A program made the translations under genes and the position numbers. The notes beneath the pieces were generated by a model that was not told where the DNA came from, did not search any database, and saw only the letters and a list, made by a program, of their open reading frames with translations. Shown here in pieces: positions 26,437 to 33,502 of a stretch of DNA of 42,782 nt. Positions within the stretch are counted from its first letter, which is position 1; the number at the start of each line of letters is the position of its first letter. This DNA is from Herbaspirillum rhizosphaerae (GTDB taxonomy: Bacteria > Pseudomonadota > Gammaproteobacteria > Burkholderiales > Burkholderiaceae_D): NCBI RefSeq assembly GCF_001189965.1, contig NZ_LFLU01000026.1, positions 1-42,782 of the forward strand, written 5' to 3'.

Positions 26437-27216
26437 ATGGCAGATCGTCAGAGTCGATCATTAGCCGCAAACGTGGATAACGTAGCAAAAGACAAAGTAG
26501 CAAGAAAAGCAGCGCGTTCAGAATTGTTGGAACCAGTTTCAGCGCCGGAGCGCTCGTATCAGCGCCTGGCGGAACAGATTGCAGATCTGATCCTGCAAGG
26601 CGAGTTCAAGGCCGGCGAGCGTCTGCCTTCGGAGCGCAGCCTGGCGGACCGGTTTGAAATCAGCCGCACCTCGGTGCGCGAAGCGATCATCGCGCTGGAG
26701 GTGCAGGGACTGGTGGAAGTGCGCGGCGGGTCGGGCATTTATGTGTGCGACGCGGCGACCAAGCCGGTGGGATTCATCCCCGACGGCGGCGCCGGACCGT
26801 TCGAGTTGTTGCGGGCGCGCTGGGTGATCGAGTCGGAAGTGGCGGCATTGGCGGCGCAGAACCGCACCGATGCCGACATCGACAAGATCTACACGCAGCT
26901 GGCGGCAATGGGGCGCAATTTCAACGACAAGCTGGCCAATGAAGCGGATGACCGGTTGTTCCACATCCGCATCGCCGAAGCCAGCGGCAACAGCGTGATG
27001 GCGCAAGTCGTCACGGCATTGTGGGATCAGTTGCGCGGCGTGTTGTGGAAGAAGCTGGAAGAGCATTTCCACACGCCGCAGCTGCGCGAAGCCTCGCTGG
27101 AAGAACACCAGAAAGTCTTCGACGCGCTGGTGGCGCGCGATCCGGTCGCAGCACGCGACGCGATGCGCGAGCATCTGGAGCGTGTGATGAATGAATTCAA
27201 GAAAGCATGGCGTTAG
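26437..27216 (+). CDS. GntR family regulator, FadR subfamily (UxuR/ExuR-like)
   Basis: A 259-residue regulator. A polar N-terminal tail (1-38) is followed by the winged HTH (about 40-103; GERLPSERSLADRFEISRTSVREAI) and an FCD effector domain (about 122-250). The FCD metal-binding residues are D172, H176, H224 and H246, so it probably senses a carboxylated sugar such as a hexuronate or aldonate through a bound metal. AAGAGG precedes the ATG. It is divergent from manD, and three palindromes of the FadR type fill the region between, so I infer repression of manD and itself, and perhaps the porin. Confidence 0.93.
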   Translation: MADRQSRSLAANVDNVAKDKVARKAARSELLEPVSAPERSYQRLAEQIADLILQGEFKAGERLPSERSLADRFEISRTSVREAIIALEVQGLVEVRGGSGIYVCDAATKPVGFIPDGGAGPFELLRARWVIESEVAALAAQNRTDADIDKIYTQLAAMGRNFNDKLANEADDRLFHIRIAEASGNSVMAQVVTALWDQLRGVLWKKLEEHFHTPQLREASLEEHQKVFDALVARDPVAARDAMREHLERVMNEFKKAWR

Positions 27217-27594
27217 GATTTTCTCTCGCGTCATGCTGAAAAGGAAGGTCCCGCAGAGGACCTCACACATGACGGAGACGGCAATGAAAACAATCGGCAC
27301 CAGCACAGACCTGTGCATCCCGGCGTACGCCTCAGTGTGCGCTTTCCCGCCCTTCACATAGGACGCGGTCCGAACTGACCGGCGCTGCGGCAGCAGCGTC
27401 TTCCCGTTAATACCACATGGCATGCAGCAGTTTCGTCGCGCTGCGGCGGGAGCATTGTTGCGTCTTCGATTTGTGCGTTTCATAGATGTCAGTTGTCACA
27501 CAAGGTTTTTGAATCCGGTGTTGCCCCGCAGGGCCGGAATCAATTTAGGGCGGAGCAATACCGCGTATATCCGAGCATAAGAAGAGGAGAAGAA
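27217..27594. other. Intergenic region between gntR and porin gene
   Basis: About 378 bp. AGGTCC-CGCAGA-GGACCT (27246-27263) is a 6-bp hairpin about 30 bp after the gntR stop, without a T-tract. A promoter-like pair and operator-like palindrome lie at 27458-27503 (listed separately). AGAGGAG precedes the porin ATG. The predicted leader of the porin mRNA is about 100 bases. I see no gene. Confidence 0.5.
27458..27503 (+). promoter_or_regulatory. Possible porin promoter with FadR-type palindrome
   Basis: TTGCGT (27458-27463) and CATAGA (27481-27486) are 17 bases apart; the -10 is weak. TTGTCACACAA (27493-27503) is a TTGT-N3-ACAA palindrome starting six bases after the -10. The -35, spacer and operator distance copy the manD arrangement. 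The flanking bases differ from the manD operators, so binding by the same regulator is uncertain. Confidence 0.4.
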
Positions 27595-28779
27595 ATGAAA
27601 CTACGACGCAGTTTGGCAATGGGAGGGCTGGCAATTGTCGCGGCAGGAGCATCGGTGCAGGCATCTGCACAGAGCAGCGTGACGATCTACGGCGCGATCG
27701 ACGATGCGCTGGTCTACACCAACAATCAAGGCGGTCTGCACAATCTGTATCTGCGCACCGGCAACCTGAACGCCAGCAAGATCGGCTTCAAGGGATCGGA
27801 AGATCTGGGCGGCGGCTCGCAAGCCGTGTTCACGCTGGAAAACGGTTTCGACGTCAACACCGGCGCCATGAGCTCGGCCAACACGCTGTTCAACCGCCAG
27901 TCCTTCGTCGGCCTGGTCAACAATACTTACGGCTCGATGCTGCTCGGCCGTCAGTACACGCCATACTTCCAGTACGTCGGCGCCATCGGTCCTACCAGCG
28001 TACTGACCGGCGCGACCGGCGCCCACCCCGGCGACGTCGACGGTCTGGATACGACCGTGCGCATCAGCAATGCAGTGACCTACATCTCGCCGACCTTCGG
28101 CGGCGGCGCGCAGATCAGCGCCTTGTACGGTTTCGGTGAAACGGCCGGTTCCACTTCCACCGGCAATGCCTACAGTCTGGCAGGCAAGTACGATGTCGGT
28201 CCGTGGAATTTTGCGCTCGGCTTTCAGCGCCTGAAGAACGGTTCCGGTCCGGCCACGGCCTGGAACTCGACTGCTTCCGGCAGCTTCGCCACATCGGCCA
28301 TCAACAACGGCTATGCATCTTCCGACAACGTTGTGATGATCGCCGCCGCCACGCGTTACACCACCGGCAACTGGATGTTCGGCGCCAACTACGCCAACGC
28401 TCAGTACAAGCCAGGCACCGGTTCGCTGTTCTCGCAAAAAGCGACTTTCGATACGCTGGGTGTGATCACGACTTATCAGGCGACACCGGCATGGATGCTG
28501 GCGGCAGGCTATAGCTACACCCGCGAGCGCGCCGCCAACGGCATCAACGATCCGGCCAAGTATCACCAGATCGCTCTGGAAGAAACCTACTCGCTGTCTA
28601 AGCGCACGGCCTTCTACCTGCTGCAAGCCTATCAGCTGGCGCGCGGCCAGACGCTGGGTAAAGCCGGCGCAGGCAATATCGTCAACGCCGTCGCGGTGGT
28701 CGGCGATTCGCAAAACGGTTCGCCGTCGTCAGGACGCAATCAGGCTGTGATCATGGCGGGTTTCCGTCATTTCTTCTGA
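27595..28779 (+). CDS. Outer-membrane porin, Gram-negative family 4 (Omp32-like)
   Basis: A 394-residue trimeric general porin. The signal peptide (1-25, ending ASA-QSS) leads to SSVTIYGAIDDALVY, the classic first strand of Burkholderiales porins. KIGFKGSEDLGGGSQAVFTLENGF and FNRQSFVGLVNNTYGSMLLGRQYTP form the next strands and the start of the constriction loop. The last strand ends MAGFRHFF with the terminal Phe required for BAM insertion. The frame is open to 27493, but ATG 27595 has AGAGGAG before it and begins the signal peptide. It lies between gntR and the sugar ABC genes and probably supplies outer-membrane entry for that substrate. Confidence 0.92.
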   Translation: MKLRRSLAMGGLAIVAAGASVQASAQSSVTIYGAIDDALVYTNNQGGLHNLYLRTGNLNASKIGFKGSEDLGGGSQAVFTLENGFDVNTGAMSSANTLFNRQSFVGLVNNTYGSMLLGRQYTPYFQYVGAIGPTSVLTGATGAHPGDVDGLDTTVRISNAVTYISPTFGGGAQISALYGFGETAGSTSTGNAYSLAGKYDVGPWNFALGFQRLKNGSGPATAWNSTASGSFATSAINNGYASSDNVVMIAAATRYTTGNWMFGANYANAQYKPGTGSLFSQKATFDTLGVITTYQATPAWMLAAGYSYTRERAANGINDPAKYHQIALEETYSLSKRTAFYLLQAYQLARGQTLGKAGAGNIVNAVAVVGDSQNGSPSSGRNQAVIMAGFRHFF

Positions 28780-28820
28780 GTTTGACGGCGTAAGCTTGCG
28801 GACTGAAATAGCTTGAGGTT

Positions 28821-28857
28821 AGCCACTCCGGCCTGCTAAGGTTGGGGTGGCTTTTTT
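28821..28857 (+). terminator. Rho-independent terminator of the porin gene
   Basis: AGCCACTCC (28821-28829) pairs with GGGGTGGCT (28844-28852), including one G-U pair, with T to 28857. It separates the porin transcript from the ABC operon. Confidence 0.85.
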
Positions 28858-28878
28858 GGCAGAAAATAATAATCAGCA

Positions 28879-28894
28879 GCTGCTTCTAAGCAGC
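28879..28894. promoter_or_regulatory. Perfect 16-bp palindrome before the sugar ABC operon
   Basis: GCTGCTT-CT-AAGCAGC is a perfect inverted repeat 19 bases before the ATG of the binding-protein gene and 21 bases after the porin terminator. It does not match the TGGT-N3-ACCA sites. It could be an operator for a different regulator (LacI-like size and symmetry) or a leader hairpin near the ribosome site. Confidence 0.5.
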
Positions 28895-28913
28895 GCGATA
28901 TCGTGGAGACAAC

Positions 28914-30215
28914 ATGATCGACTCAAAGATGGCCACTGGCCGCAACCGCCATGCCCGGAACCTGTTGGCGTCATGTGCGGCGCTGGTCGCGCTGAGCTGC
29001 AGTGTTGCAGCACAAGCAGCCGATGTGCGCGTCATGTGCTATCAGGACGGCAACGAATGCGACGTCACCGCTGAACTGGCCAAACGTTTCGAAGCAAAAA
29101 ATCCCGGCACCAAAATCATCATCGACAAGGTTCCCTACAAGACCGTGGTCGAGCAGCTCCCCGTGCAGCTCGCATCGGGCCAGGGCCCCGACATCGCCCG
29201 CGTGACCGAGATCGGCGGGCTAGCCAAGTACTACATGGACATCGGTCCCTACGTGCAGGATCGCAATTACTGGGAAAAGAATTTCGGCAATACCCTGTCG
29301 TGGATGCGCACCAGCGCCGGCGACAAGGGCATCTACGGCCTGATGTCGCAACTGACGGTGACCGGTCCCTACGTCAACAAGACCTTGTTCGAACAAGCCA
29401 ACGTGCCGCTGCCGGGCCCGAAAGCGACCTGGGACGACTGGGTCGCCGCCACGCGCAAAGTCGCCAAGGCCACGCAACTGGAAGCATCCATGGCATGGGA
29501 TCGCTCCGGCCACCGGTTTGCCGGTCCCGCCATCAGCTACGGCGCCAAATTGTTCAACGCCAACGGCGATCTGGTCGTCGATGACGGCTATAAAGCGCTG
29601 GTGCAAAAATTCGTCGGCTGGAACAAGGACGGCACCATGTCCAAGGAAGTCTGGGCCGGCGCCGGCGGCTCCGCCTATCGCGACGGTTTTGAAGATTTCA
29701 AGAACGGCCGCATCGTGATGTATCTGAGCGGTTCCTGGCAGATTCGCCGCATGAGCAGCCAGATCGGCAAAAATTTCGACTGGATCGTCGTGCCCAATCC
29801 TTGCGGACCGGCGGCCTGTTCCGGCATGCCGGGCGGCGCTGCGTTCGTCGCACTGAAGGGCAGCAAGTCGCCCAAGGAAGCCGGCCGCTTCCTCGACTTC
29901 CTGGCGCAGGAAGACGTCTACGCCGAAATGATGGCCAAGACCGAAAACCTGCCGGCGCATCAGGGTCTGGTGCAGAAGGGCGTCAATTACACCTCGGCGC
30001 CGGAAATCAAGGCGGCGCTGATGGCCTTCTCCGCCGACATTCCGCGCCTGTCGCCGCTGGCCTATCGCCTGCAAGGCTATCAGTACAACCGCTCGCTGAT
30101 GTTCCCAACCGTCACGCGGGTGACCCAGGCCATCGTCGGCGAGATGAGCGTCAACGACGCCATGACGCGGCTCTCCAGCGACATGGCGGAGTCGGTCAGG
30201 CAGGCGAAGAAATAA
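28914..30215 (+). CDS. Sugar ABC transporter, substrate-binding protein (family 1)
   Basis: A 433-residue periplasmic binding protein. An unusually long basic N-terminus (MIDSKMATGRNRHARN) precedes the hydrophobic core and cleavage near AQA-ADVR (about 36). The mature protein has the family 1 layout: DVTAELAKRFEAKNPGTKI, QLASGQGPDIARV, a GPYVNKTLFEQANVPLPGP hinge block and MYLSGSWQIRRM. Two cysteine pairs (C42/C49 and C297/C302) may form periplasmic disulfides. GGAGA precedes ATG 28914; ATG 28929 is an alternative start. It heads the row with two permeases, an ATPase and a GH31 enzyme, suggesting an oligosaccharide substrate. Confidence 0.9.
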   Translation: MIDSKMATGRNRHARNLLASCAALVALSCSVAAQAADVRVMCYQDGNECDVTAELAKRFEAKNPGTKIIIDKVPYKTVVEQLPVQLASGQGPDIARVTEIGGLAKYYMDIGPYVQDRNYWEKNFGNTLSWMRTSAGDKGIYGLMSQLTVTGPYVNKTLFEQANVPLPGPKATWDDWVAATRKVAKATQLEASMAWDRSGHRFAGPAISYGAKLFNANGDLVVDDGYKALVQKFVGWNKDGTMSKEVWAGAGGSAYRDGFEDFKNGRIVMYLSGSWQIRRMSSQIGKNFDWIVVPNPCGPAACSGMPGGAAFVALKGSKSPKEAGRFLDFLAQEDVYAEMMAKTENLPAHQGLVQKGVNYTSAPEIKAALMAFSADIPRLSPLAYRLQGYQYNRSLMFPTVTRVTQAIVGEMSVNDAMTRLSSDMAESVRQAKK

Positions 30216-30221
30216 ACCTCC

Positions 30222-30254
30222 CGCCGCGCTGGCCGCATCCCGGTCGGCGCGGCG
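30222..30254 (+). promoter_or_regulatory. GC-rich hairpin between binding-protein and permease genes
   Basis: CGCCGCGC (30222-30229) and GCGCGGCG (30247-30254) form a perfect 8-bp stem just after the binding-protein stop, without a T-tract. It resembles in position the hairpins after ugpB and may stabilise the upstream message. Confidence 0.5.
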
Positions 30255-30305
30255 CGGATGGACTTGCCGTCGTGTCTTGCTGCCGTTTTCTTGTCAGGAG
30301 AAGTC

Positions 30306-31286
30306 GTGGGTTTCATCGCAAGCTGCTTTTTCAATCTGTTTGAACCGTTCTTCCGCATCGGCCAGCGCTGGCTCGGCCTGTCGCGCATCGCCTGGCTGTT
30401 CGTCGCGCCCAACCTGATCATCTTCGGACTGTTCACCTTCCTGCCCATCGTCATCAACTTCCACTACGCGATGACCTCCGGCGTGCAGATCATGCCGGCG
30501 GCGCGCCCCTTCGTGGGAGCGGAAAATTTTTCCATGCTGTTCGAATGCAGCAATCACTTCGACATCTCCACCTGCAACCAGGATCTGTTCTGGAAAGCGA
30601 TCGCCAATACGTCGAAATTCACCGTGCTGCAAGTGGTGCTGATGGTGTTCTTTTCGCTGCTGACGGCGCTGGTGCTCAACCGCAAGATCATCGGCCGCAG
30701 CTTCTGGCGCGGCGTGTTTTTCTATCCGGTGCTGCTGTCGCCGGTGGTAGTGGCGTTGCTGTGGAAGTGGATATTGCAAAAACACGGCTTGCTCAATGCC
30801 GGCCTGATGGCAGGCGGCTACGACGCGCAAGAGTGGCTGACCGACGCCAACTGGTCGTTCTTTTGGGTGATCTTCGTGTCGATCTGGGCGCACATGGGGT
30901 TCTACACGCTGATCCTGCTCGCCGGCTTGCAGGCGATTCCGCGCGATGTCTACGACGCCGCCGAGATGGATGCCGCGTCGCCATGGCGCACCCTGAGCCG
31001 CATCACGATCCCACTGCTGATGCCCAACCTGATCGTGGTGGTGGTGCTGGCGCTGATTCGCGCGATCCAGATCTTCGACGAGGTGTTCGTGCTGACCGGA
31101 GGCGGTCCGGGCTCGGCCACGACCTTCATCGTCCAGTACATCTATCAGGTCGGTTTTGCGGAGCAGATCCATCTGTATGGTCTGGCGGCTGCCGCGTCGC
31201 TGGTGCTGGCGGCAGGCATCCTGGTGCTGACGCTGCTGCAACTGAAGCTGTCGCGTGCCGGCGAGGCCGGAAAGAAAAAACGCTGA
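30306..31286 (+). CDS. Sugar ABC transporter permease (MalF-type)
   Basis: A 326-residue inner-membrane permease with about six helices. The first helix is WLFVAPNLIIFGLFTFLPIV, the BPD transport domain follows, and the EAA loop (DAAEMDAASPWRT, about residue 216) contacts the ATPase. The periplasmic loop after the first helix carries two cysteines (FECSNHFDISTC). The start is GTG at 30306, chosen because CAGGAG lies five bases upstream; the in-frame ATG 30258 has no Shine-Dalgarno and falls just after the hairpin. It pairs with the next permease. Confidence 0.9.
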   Translation: MGFIASCFFNLFEPFFRIGQRWLGLSRIAWLFVAPNLIIFGLFTFLPIVINFHYAMTSGVQIMPAARPFVGAENFSMLFECSNHFDISTCNQDLFWKAIANTSKFTVLQVVLMVFFSLLTALVLNRKIIGRSFWRGVFFYPVLLSPVVVALLWKWILQKHGLLNAGLMAGGYDAQEWLTDANWSFFWVIFVSIWAHMGFYTLILLAGLQAIPRDVYDAAEMDAASPWRTLSRITIPLLMPNLIVVVVLALIRAIQIFDEVFVLTGGGPGSATTFIVQYIYQVGFAEQIHLYGLAAAASLVLAAGILVLTLLQLKLSRAGEAGKKKR

Positions 31287-31338
31287 TGACGCTGCAGATC
31301 GGAAAGAACATTGACACGAGACCATTGAGACTGCCGGC

Positions 31339-32391
31339 ATGAAAAATTTCCTTACCCGTACCCGCGGTCGCCGGCGCCTGCACTGGACCGACTGGCTCAG
31401 CTACCTGTATCTGTTGATGGGGCTGCTGCTGATGTTTGCACCGGTGTTGTGGCTGGTGCTGTCGTCGTTCAAGAGCGAGGCGGCGATCAGCGAATTTCCG
31501 CCGACCTTGCTGCCCTACACGCAAAAGATGGTCAAGCTCAGCGGCGCAGCCGATGACGGCAAGCCGCATCCGGTATTCACTGTCAAGGGCGCGGACGGCA
31601 AACCGCGCGAAATGGCAGAATTGCGCCGCATGGGCATCATCGCCACCATGGTCGATCCCGCGCAGCCGGGCCAGGAATTGAAGATCAACATCAGGGAACG
31701 CAAGCCGGTGCGCGAAGTGAGCGTGGCGACCGGCAACTACACCGAGCTGTTCGGCAAGTTCAACTTCCTGCAAAACCTCAACAACAGCGTCTTCATCACG
31801 GTGATGGCGACGGCGATCACCTTGCTGTTCAATTCGATGGCGGCCTTCGCCTTGTCCAAATATCGCTTCACCGGGCAGAAGGCGGTGTTGCTGCTGATCG
31901 TGGCGACGCTGATGATCCCGCCCACCATCATCCTGGTGCCGGCGTTCCTGATCGTTTCCGGCGTCGGTCTGTTCAACAGCCTGTGGGGCGTGATCTGGCC
32001 GGCAGTGGCGACGCCCACCGGCGTGTTCCTGCTGCGCCAGTACATGCTGACCATCCCGGACGAACTGATCGAAGCGGCGCGCATGGACAACGCCAGCGAG
32101 TGGCGCATCTACTGGAAGATCGTGCTGCCCTTGTCGGCGCCGGCGCTGGCGGTGCTGGCGATCTTTTCCGTCATGTGGCGCTGGAACGATTTCCTGTGGC
32201 CGCTGCTGGTCTTGTCCAAACCGGAGAATTTCACGCTGCAGCTGGCGCTCAATTCCTTCCAGGGCGAGCTGACCACCGAGTGGCACTATCTGCTGGCGAT
32301 GACCGTCATCACGCTGGTGCCGGTCACGCTGGTGTTCGCATTTCTGCAAAAATACATCGCCACCGGCATCGCCAGTGCGGGCGTCAAATAG
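31339..32391 (+). CDS. Sugar ABC transporter permease (MalG-type) with enlarged periplasmic loop
   Basis: A 350-residue permease, longer than the usual 270-300. The first helix (about 18-42) is followed by an extra hydrophilic stretch of about 85 residues (50-135, from FPPTLLPYTQKM to EVSVATGNYTELF) before the second helix. The core BPD domain is normal, with EAARMDNAS at residue 245 and WRWNDFLWPLLVL near the end. The extra segment faces the periplasm and may contact the binding protein; similar insertions occur in some alpha-glucoside importers, as I recall. The Shine-Dalgarno is weak. Its stop is 20 bp before the ATPase start. Confidence 0.9.
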   Translation: MKNFLTRTRGRRRLHWTDWLSYLYLLMGLLLMFAPVLWLVLSSFKSEAAISEFPPTLLPYTQKMVKLSGAADDGKPHPVFTVKGADGKPREMAELRRMGIIATMVDPAQPGQELKINIRERKPVREVSVATGNYTELFGKFNFLQNLNNSVFITVMATAITLLFNSMAAFALSKYRFTGQKAVLLLIVATLMIPPTIILVPAFLIVSGVGLFNSLWGVIWPAVATPTGVFLLRQYMLTIPDELIEAARMDNASEWRIYWKIVLPLSAPALAVLAIFSVMWRWNDFLWPLLVLSKPENFTLQLALNSFQGELTTEWHYLLAMTVITLVPVTLVFAFLQKYIATGIASAGVK

Positions 32392-32410
32392 TCAAATCTG
32401 GAGCTCAGGA

Positions 32411-33466
32411 ATGGCCACACTGAAGTTGCAACAAGTCGTCAAACGTTTCGACGCCACGACCACGCTGCACGGCATCGATCTGGAAGTGAAGGACGGCGAA
32501 TTCGTCGTCTTCGTCGGTCCCTCCGGTTGCGGCAAGTCGACCTTGCTGCGCGTCATTGCCGGACTGGAACCGGCGACGTCGGGCCAGGTGCTGATCGCCG
32601 GCCAGGATGTCACCGACAGGTCTGCGGCCGAGCGCGGCTGCGCAATGGTGTTTCAATCCTATGCTTTGTATCCGCACATGAGCGTGTACGACAACATGGC
32701 CTTCGGCCTGATCAACTCCGGCGTCAAGAAGCCCGACGTATTGAGCAAGGTCAACGAGGCGGCGCGCATGCTGCGGCTGGAAGAGCTGCTGCAGCGCAAG
32801 CCTACGCAATTGTCGGGCGGCCAGCGGCAGCGTGTGGCGATCGGCCGCGCCATCGTGCGCGATCCCAAATTGTTCCTGTTCGACGAACCGCTGTCCAACC
32901 TCGATGCGGAGCTGCGCATCTCCATGCGCGCCGAAATTCGCGACCTGCATACGCGCCTCGGCACCACCATGATCTACGTGACGCACGATCAGGTCGAAGC
33001 CATGACCATGGCCGACAAGATCGTCGTGCTGCGTGCCGGCAAGGTGGAGCAGATCGGCGCGCCGCTGGAGTTGTACAACCGTCCGGCCAACAGTTTCGTG
33101 GCCGGCTTCATCGGCTCGCCGCGCATGAATTTCCTGCCGGTGGCGGCGCTGGACGCCAATCTGATCCAGCGGCTGCAATTGCCGGCGGCGGCGCACACCA
33201 TCGGCATCCGTCCTGAACACGTGGTGCCCGATGCGGCCGGCGCGATCGCCTTGCAGATCACGCAGATCGAGCGCATGGGCGGCAGCAGTCTGATCCGGGG
33301 AAAAATCGGCAACCATCAGGACAGCAACTTCGAATTCGTGGTCAACGGTCAGACCAATTTGCAGGAACGCAGCAGCGTGCTGCTGGATTTCCCGACGGCG
33401 CAACTGCATTGCTTCGGCGCCGACGGCGCGCGGATCGAACTTGGCATGAAGCGCCACGCAACGTAA
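32411..33466 (+). CDS. Sugar ABC transporter ATPase (MalK/UgpC/MsmX type)
   Basis: A 351-residue ATPase for the preceding permeases. Walker [10 protein letters not shown] is at 36-44, the Q-loop in [13 protein letters not shown], the signature [13 protein letters not shown] near 134-146 and Walker B LFLFDEP follows. A TOBE-type C-terminal domain includes IGIRPEHVVP. ATG 32411 is preferred because GGAG is seven bases before it and MATLKLQQVVKRF is the family start; an upstream in-frame ATG overlaps the permease gene. It is a paralogue of the ugpC product in this window. Confidence 0.93.
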   Translation: MATLKLQQVVKRFDATTTLHGIDLEVKDGEFVVFVGPSGCGKSTLLRVIAGLEPATSGQVLIAGQDVTDRSAAERGCAMVFQSYALYPHMSVYDNMAFGLINSGVKKPDVLSKVNEAARMLRLEELLQRKPTQLSGGQRQRVAIGRAIVRDPKLFLFDEPLSNLDAELRISMRAEIRDLHTRLGTTMIYVTHDQVEAMTMADKIVVLRAGKVEQIGAPLELYNRPANSFVAGFIGSPRMNFLPVAALDANLIQRLQLPAAAHTIGIRPEHVVPDAAGAIALQITQIERMGGSSLIRGKIGNHQDSNFEFVVNGQTNLQERSSVLLDFPTAQLHCFGADGARIELGMKRHAT

Positions 33467-33502
33467 AGACTACATATCGCAACAAGCACATCGGATTACG
33501 CC

